From Clostridia bacterium (lineage in GTDB: Bacteria > Bacillota_A > Clostridia > Peptostreptococcales > JAAYPU01): a stretch of 8,881 bases of DNA. Both the position numbers and the translations under genes were made by a program. The notes below the pieces were generated by a model. It saw only the letters and a list, made by a program, of their open reading frames with translations. It was not told the DNA's origin and did not search any database. Below are positions 5,887 to 8,881 of the stretch, one piece after another (position 1 is the first letter of the stretch; each line of letters opens with the position of its first letter). The stretch is from positions 1 through 8,881 of the forward strand of contig JAKSCF010000738.1 in NCBI GenBank assembly GCA_022360735.1. The letters are read 5' to 3'.

Positions 5887-6816
5887 ATGAAAAGCGTAGT
5901 CGTAACAAAGAATCTAACAAGAAAATTCGGTGATTTTACGGCAGTTGATCAATTGAATATATCCATTAATAAAGGAGAACTATACGGCTTTTTAGGGCCA
6001 AATGGTGCAGGAAAATCTACAACCATTAAAATGCTTTGCGGTATATTAGAACCGACTTCAGGCACAGGAACTATATTGAATTATGACTTGCTGAGTGAGA
6101 CCGATGCGATAAAGAGCCGAATTGGTTATATGTCTCAGAAATTCAGTCTTTATGAAGATTTAACGGTAAAAGAGAATATGAATTTTTATGCCGGTATATA
6201 TAACTTGTCTAAAAAAGAAAAGAGAGAACGGATAACAGAATTAATTGAGACGGTCCAATTACATGATGTTGAAAATGAATTGGTAGAGAATTTAAGCAGT
6301 GGATGGAAGCAAAGAGTTGCTTTAAGTTGTGCGATTATTTCTAAACCTGCCCTTCTTTTTTTAGATGAGCCTACCAGCGGGGTAAGTCCTACAAGCAGAA
6401 GGGAGTTTTTTGATATCATTCAGGATATTGCTCACTCAGGAACGACTATCATGATATCTACTCATTTTATGGATGAAGCTGAGCGATGTCATCGTATTGC
6501 TTTTATTTCAAACGGATTATTATTAGCTATGGATACGCCGGAAAACTTAAAACGAAATGTTTTGGAAGGCTATTTGGTACAAATAAAAATACCTGATTTT
6601 ATGAACAAGATTCAAGAAATTGAGACACTGCCTTATGTTAAAGATTGCAGCATTCATGGGTCTGTTTTACATGTGTTGTTAAAAGAGAAAACAAATGCAT
6701 TCATCTTTGAGAAATGGTGTGGTGTAAAAGTGAAACCTATTATACCTTCACTAGAGGACGTATTTTTAAGTTTAGTAAAGGGTCAGAGAGAAGGAGGGCG
6801 CAATGAACTTAAATAG
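5887..6816 (+). CDS. ABC transporter ATP-binding protein 2 (YbhF C-half-like)
   Basis: A 309-residue partner ATPase. It has Walker A GPNGAGKST (37-45), Q-loop YMSQKFSLY (Q84), Walker B LLFLDEP (156-162) with catalytic E161, and an intact H-loop ISTHFMDEA (H193). Its signature is degenerate, LSSGWKQRV (136-144), and its D-loop reads SGVSP (164-168) with Ser167 replacing the usual Asp. It shares with ATPase 1 the YM.QKFSLY..LTV.EN block and a C-terminal extension ending in PSLEDVF, consistent with an ancient duplication. The intact Walker and His motifs here would combine with the good LSGGM of ATPase 1 to make the one complete site. Its end overlaps the permease gene by 14 bases, suggesting coupled translation and matched amounts. 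Confidence 0.93.
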   Translation: MKSVVVTKNLTRKFGDFTAVDQLNISINKGELYGFLGPNGAGKSTTIKMLCGILEPTSGTGTILNYDLLSETDAIKSRIGYMSQKFSLYEDLTVKENMNFYAGIYNLSKKEKRERITELIETVQLHDVENELVENLSSGWKQRVALSCAIISKPALLFLDEPTSGVSPTSRREFFDIIQDIAHSGTTIMISTHFMDEAERCHRIAFISNGLLLAMDTPENLKRNVLEGYLVQIKIPDFMNKIQEIETLPYVKDCSIHGSVLHVLLKEKTNAFIFEKWCGVKVKPIIPSLEDVFLSLVKGQREGGRNELK

Positions 6817-7918
6817 GGTTAAAGCCGTTTTATATAAAGAATTTCTTCATATGCGTAGAGATAAGATGACACTTGCTTTAATTTTTATGTTGCCAATGGT
6901 ACAATTATTGCTGTTTGGGTATGCCATTCAAACAGAAGTCAAACATATTAATACAGTAGTATTTGACCAATCTATGTCATATGAAAGCAGAGAAATGCTT
7001 GAAAGCTTTTCCGCCTCGGGCTACTTTGATATAAAATATGCTGCAAGCAGCTATGACGAAGTAACAAAAAAAATTGACAGTGGTAAAGCAAAGGCCGGTA
7101 TCATCTTTCCTCCAGATTACAGCCGTAATGTAAGTAAAGGAGAAACAGCACAGATTCAAGTGATAGTAGATGCCAGCGATAATATGGTTGCGAACCAAGC
7201 TATAGCTGTTGCTAATTCACTCGCTTTAATTAAATCTCAAGAAGTAATTTCCCAAAAGACGAACGCGTCGAGTCTACCCTATGATGTAAGAGTACGCCCA
7301 TGGTATAATCCGGATGGCATTACTGCATATTATATGGTACCGGCAATCCTAGGGATTGTCGTTACAATGACTATGGTGTTGATTACATCCATAGGTATAG
7401 TAAGGGAAAGAGAAAGAGGCAACCTGGAACAATTAATGGTAACGCCTATCAAATCAATAGAATTAATGATAGGTAAAATTATTCCTTATATAGGATTGGG
7501 CTATATGCAGATAACGGTTGCCTTATTAATAGGTGTTATTGTTTTTAATGTTCCCATAAAGGGAAGTATCTTGCAATTGTATGTATTAACTTTGTTTTTT
7601 ATTACCGCATCACTAGGGCTGGGGATATTAATATCTAATATAGCCAAAACACAAATGCAAGCGATGCAGATGGCATTTTTTGTGATGCTTCCGAGTATTT
7701 TGCTGTCAGGATTTATGTTCCCAAGGGAAGCAATGCCTAAGATCATATATTATTTAAGCAATATAATACCTTTGACTTATTATCTGGATATTATTAGAGG
7801 CATTATATTAAAAGGAATCGGTTTTTCATATCTAATTGGACAGGTTATTGCCTTATTAGTTTTTTCAGTAGTACTTCTAACTTTAAGCTCATTAAAGTTT
7901 AAAAAGAAAATAGCATAG
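6803..7918 (+). CDS. ABC-2 type transporter permease (YbhS/YbhR-like)
   Basis: A 371-residue membrane protein. An amphipathic start (KAVLYKEFLHMRRDK, 8-21) leads to the first membrane helix (about 23-42). A large extracytoplasmic domain (about 45-172) follows, then five more predicted helices near 176-199, 225-247, 258-278, 288-305 and 343-363. The loop RERERGNLEQLMVTP (201-215) is the ABC-2 coupling motif that contacts the ATPases. This matches the YhgE/YbhR-type drug exporters. AAGGAGG (6791-6797) lies 5 bases before ATG 6803, inside the end of ATPase 2. E. coli has two permease genes, ybhS and ybhR; only one is present here, so a homodimer is the simplest model. The substrate cannot be read from the sequence. 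Confidence 0.93.
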   Translation: MNLNRVKAVLYKEFLHMRRDKMTLALIFMLPMVQLLLFGYAIQTEVKHINTVVFDQSMSYESREMLESFSASGYFDIKYAASSYDEVTKKIDSGKAKAGIIFPPDYSRNVSKGETAQIQVIVDASDNMVANQAIAVANSLALIKSQEVISQKTNASSLPYDVRVRPWYNPDGITAYYMVPAILGIVVTMTMVLITSIGIVRERERGNLEQLMVTPIKSIELMIGKIIPYIGLGYMQITVALLIGVIVFNVPIKGSILQLYVLTLFFITASLGLGILISNIAKTQMQAMQMAFFVMLPSILLSGFMFPREAMPKIIYYLSNIIPLTYYLDIIRGIILKGIGFSYLIGQVIALLVFSVVLLTLSSLKFKKKIA

Positions 7919-7930
7919 TCAATAGGTTTA

Positions 7931-7937
7931 AAAGGAG
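7931..7937 (+). promoter_or_regulatory. Ribosome binding site fixing the TetR start at 7947
   Basis: AAAGGAG lies 9 bases before ATG 7947. The in-frame TTG at 7938 abuts this site directly and cannot use it. Confidence 0.8.
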
Positions 7938-7946
7938 TTGATTAAC

Positions 7947-8510
7947 ATGAAAAACAGAGTCATAAATGCCTATTTTCGTTTATTACCAACAAAAGGTCTT
8001 TACCATGTGACCATGGATGAATTATCAAAAGAAGCGGGTATCAGTAAAAGAACCCTGTATCGTTATTTTGAAACAAAAGATGCACTAATTGATGAGCTTT
8101 TCAATCATTTTTTTGATATGATGAATCATGAAATAGATGAAACCATTAGAAAAAATAATTCTGCAGAAGATATTTTTGATGGCATGTCAGAGATTGTTTG
8201 CGGAGCAGGACAAACCATGATTAATCCTGTAGTATTGGAAGATATGAGACAGTATTATCCCCACTACTGGGAAAAGCTTGATCGGTTTCGGATCAATAAT
8301 ATTGAAAAAGTGATTCACTCAGTAATTGAGGAAAACCCTGAATGTGCCAAAGACATAGATCCACGTTTGGTTAGCAAAATTATAATAAGTTCTATGCAAG
8401 CCATACTAAACCCCTACTATGTTGCCAGCAATAATCTACCCATTAAAGAAACAGCAAGGCAAATGTTAGCGTTTTTTAAAAGAGGACTAGGCATTAACAA
8501 TGATAATTAA
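7947..8510 (+). CDS. TetR/AcrR-family transcriptional regulator
   Basis: A 187-residue protein with the family's N-terminal helix-turn-helix, VTMDELSKEAGISKRTLYRYF (21-41), followed by KDALIDELFNHFF. The variable C-terminal helical domain (about 60-187) would bind a ligand and dimerise. The length is typical. It lies 28 bases after the permease with no terminator between, so it is probably co-transcribed with the exporter and controls it, likely binding near the operon promoter (candidate sites 3944-3955 and 3968-3975). In E. coli the related TetR gene ybhH/cecR heads the ybh operon; here it follows the transporter genes. Its ligand is probably the exported compound or a related one, which is inference. 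Confidence 0.92.
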   Translation: MKNRVINAYFRLLPTKGLYHVTMDELSKEAGISKRTLYRYFETKDALIDELFNHFFDMMNHEIDETIRKNNSAEDIFDGMSEIVCGAGQTMINPVVLEDMRQYYPHYWEKLDRFRINNIEKVIHSVIEENPECAKDIDPRLVSKIIISSMQAILNPYYVASNNLPIKETARQMLAFFKRGLGINNDN

Positions 8511-8514
8511 ATAA

Positions 8515-8520
8515 AAGGAG
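8515..8520 (+). promoter_or_regulatory. Ribosome binding site of the AraC-type gene
   Basis: AAGGAG lies 8 bases before ATG 8529 and only 4 bases after the TetR stop codon. Confidence 0.8.
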
Positions 8521-8528
8521 AGCATACC

Positions 8529-8881
8529 ATGTTAATGGAAAAAATCAATTATCCAGATGGTAATCCTGTAAAAATAGAATTTATTTCAGTTAAAGAATAT
8601 CCGTTACATACTCATAACGATTTAGAAATCATTTATGTTCTTGAAGGAGATATTGATTTACAGCTTAGCTATTATACTTATCATTTGTCTGAAAAAGATA
8701 TTCATATTGTAAATACTAAAGATATACATGGTATCTATAGTAAAAATAAAGCCAGCTTATTACTCATTCTTTACGTCAATATGGATTATTTTGAAAGATA
8801 TCATCCTGATCTGAAAAAAATTATATTTTTCTGTGGTGAATATTATAATCATCATAACTATACAAAAGTAAAAAGAATAAC
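8529..8881 (+). CDS. Cupin-domain regulator, probably AraC family (3' end missing)
   Basis: The frame is open for 117 codons from ATG 8529 to the window edge, so the gene continues beyond it. The visible part is the cupin-like sensory domain found at the start of many AraC-family regulators. PLHTHNDLEIIYVLEGD (25-41) carries the HxH...E pattern (H27, H29, E33), and KDIHGIY (64-70) supplies a later histidine. The AraC helix-turn-helix pair would lie in the missing C-terminal part, so the family call rests on the sensory domain. It starts 18 bases after the TetR stop with no terminator visible between them, which suggests one transcript. Its ligand is unknown; such domains often bind sugars or related small molecules. 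Confidence 0.75.
   Translation, partial: MLMEKINYPDGNPVKIEFISVKEYPLHTHNDLEIIYVLEGDIDLQLSYYTYHLSEKDIHIVNTKDIHGIYSKNKASLLLILYVNMDYFERYHPDLKKIIFFCGEYYNHHNYTKVKRI

Overview
The window is AT-rich and has strong AGGAGG-type ribosome binding sites, short intergenic gaps and T-tailed intrinsic terminators. All genes lie on the plus strand. Together with PucR-, AraC- and TetR-type regulators and the codon use, this points to a low-GC Firmicute, most likely of the Clostridia. The species cannot be told from the sequence, and whether the host has an outer membrane is not shown.

Left part (1-2302). The window opens inside a PHP-domain metal-dependent phosphoesterase gene whose first few codons lie upstream. 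A T-tailed hairpin (880-918) ends it. After a 237-base gap with nested inverted repeats and an extended -10 promoter comes a 382-residue PucR-family regulator (1056-2204). A hairpin spanning its stop codon is probably its terminator.

Middle (2303-3997). A fold-type III PLP-dependent decarboxylase of the diaminopimelate/ornithine/arginine decarboxylase superfamily follows (real start 2303). Its substrate is not settled by its motifs. The 258-base gap after it holds a 19-bp bulged hairpin, a purine-rich SD-like stretch with no start codon, a strong intrinsic terminator, and then a near-consensus promoter with small palindromes near its start point.

Right part (3998-8881). This is a tightly packed operon for an ABC-2-type exporter resembling E. 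coli YbhGFSR. It encodes a HlyD-family membrane fusion protein, two separate ABC ATPases, one ABC-2 permease and a TetR-family regulator, followed by the start of a cupin-domain, probably AraC-family, regulator cut by the window edge. The fusion protein/ATPase 1 and ATPase 2/permease pairs each overlap by 14 bases, which suggests translational coupling. The fusion protein, ATPases and permease should form one efflux machine, and the TetR protein is likely its local repressor.

I see no CRISPR array, tRNA, rRNA, insertion sequence or phage gene, and no clear case for a wholly new system. The points most worth a second look are the complementary motif losses in the two ATPases, the single permease gene, the structured leader at 3773-3900, and the unresolved substrate of the decarboxylase.
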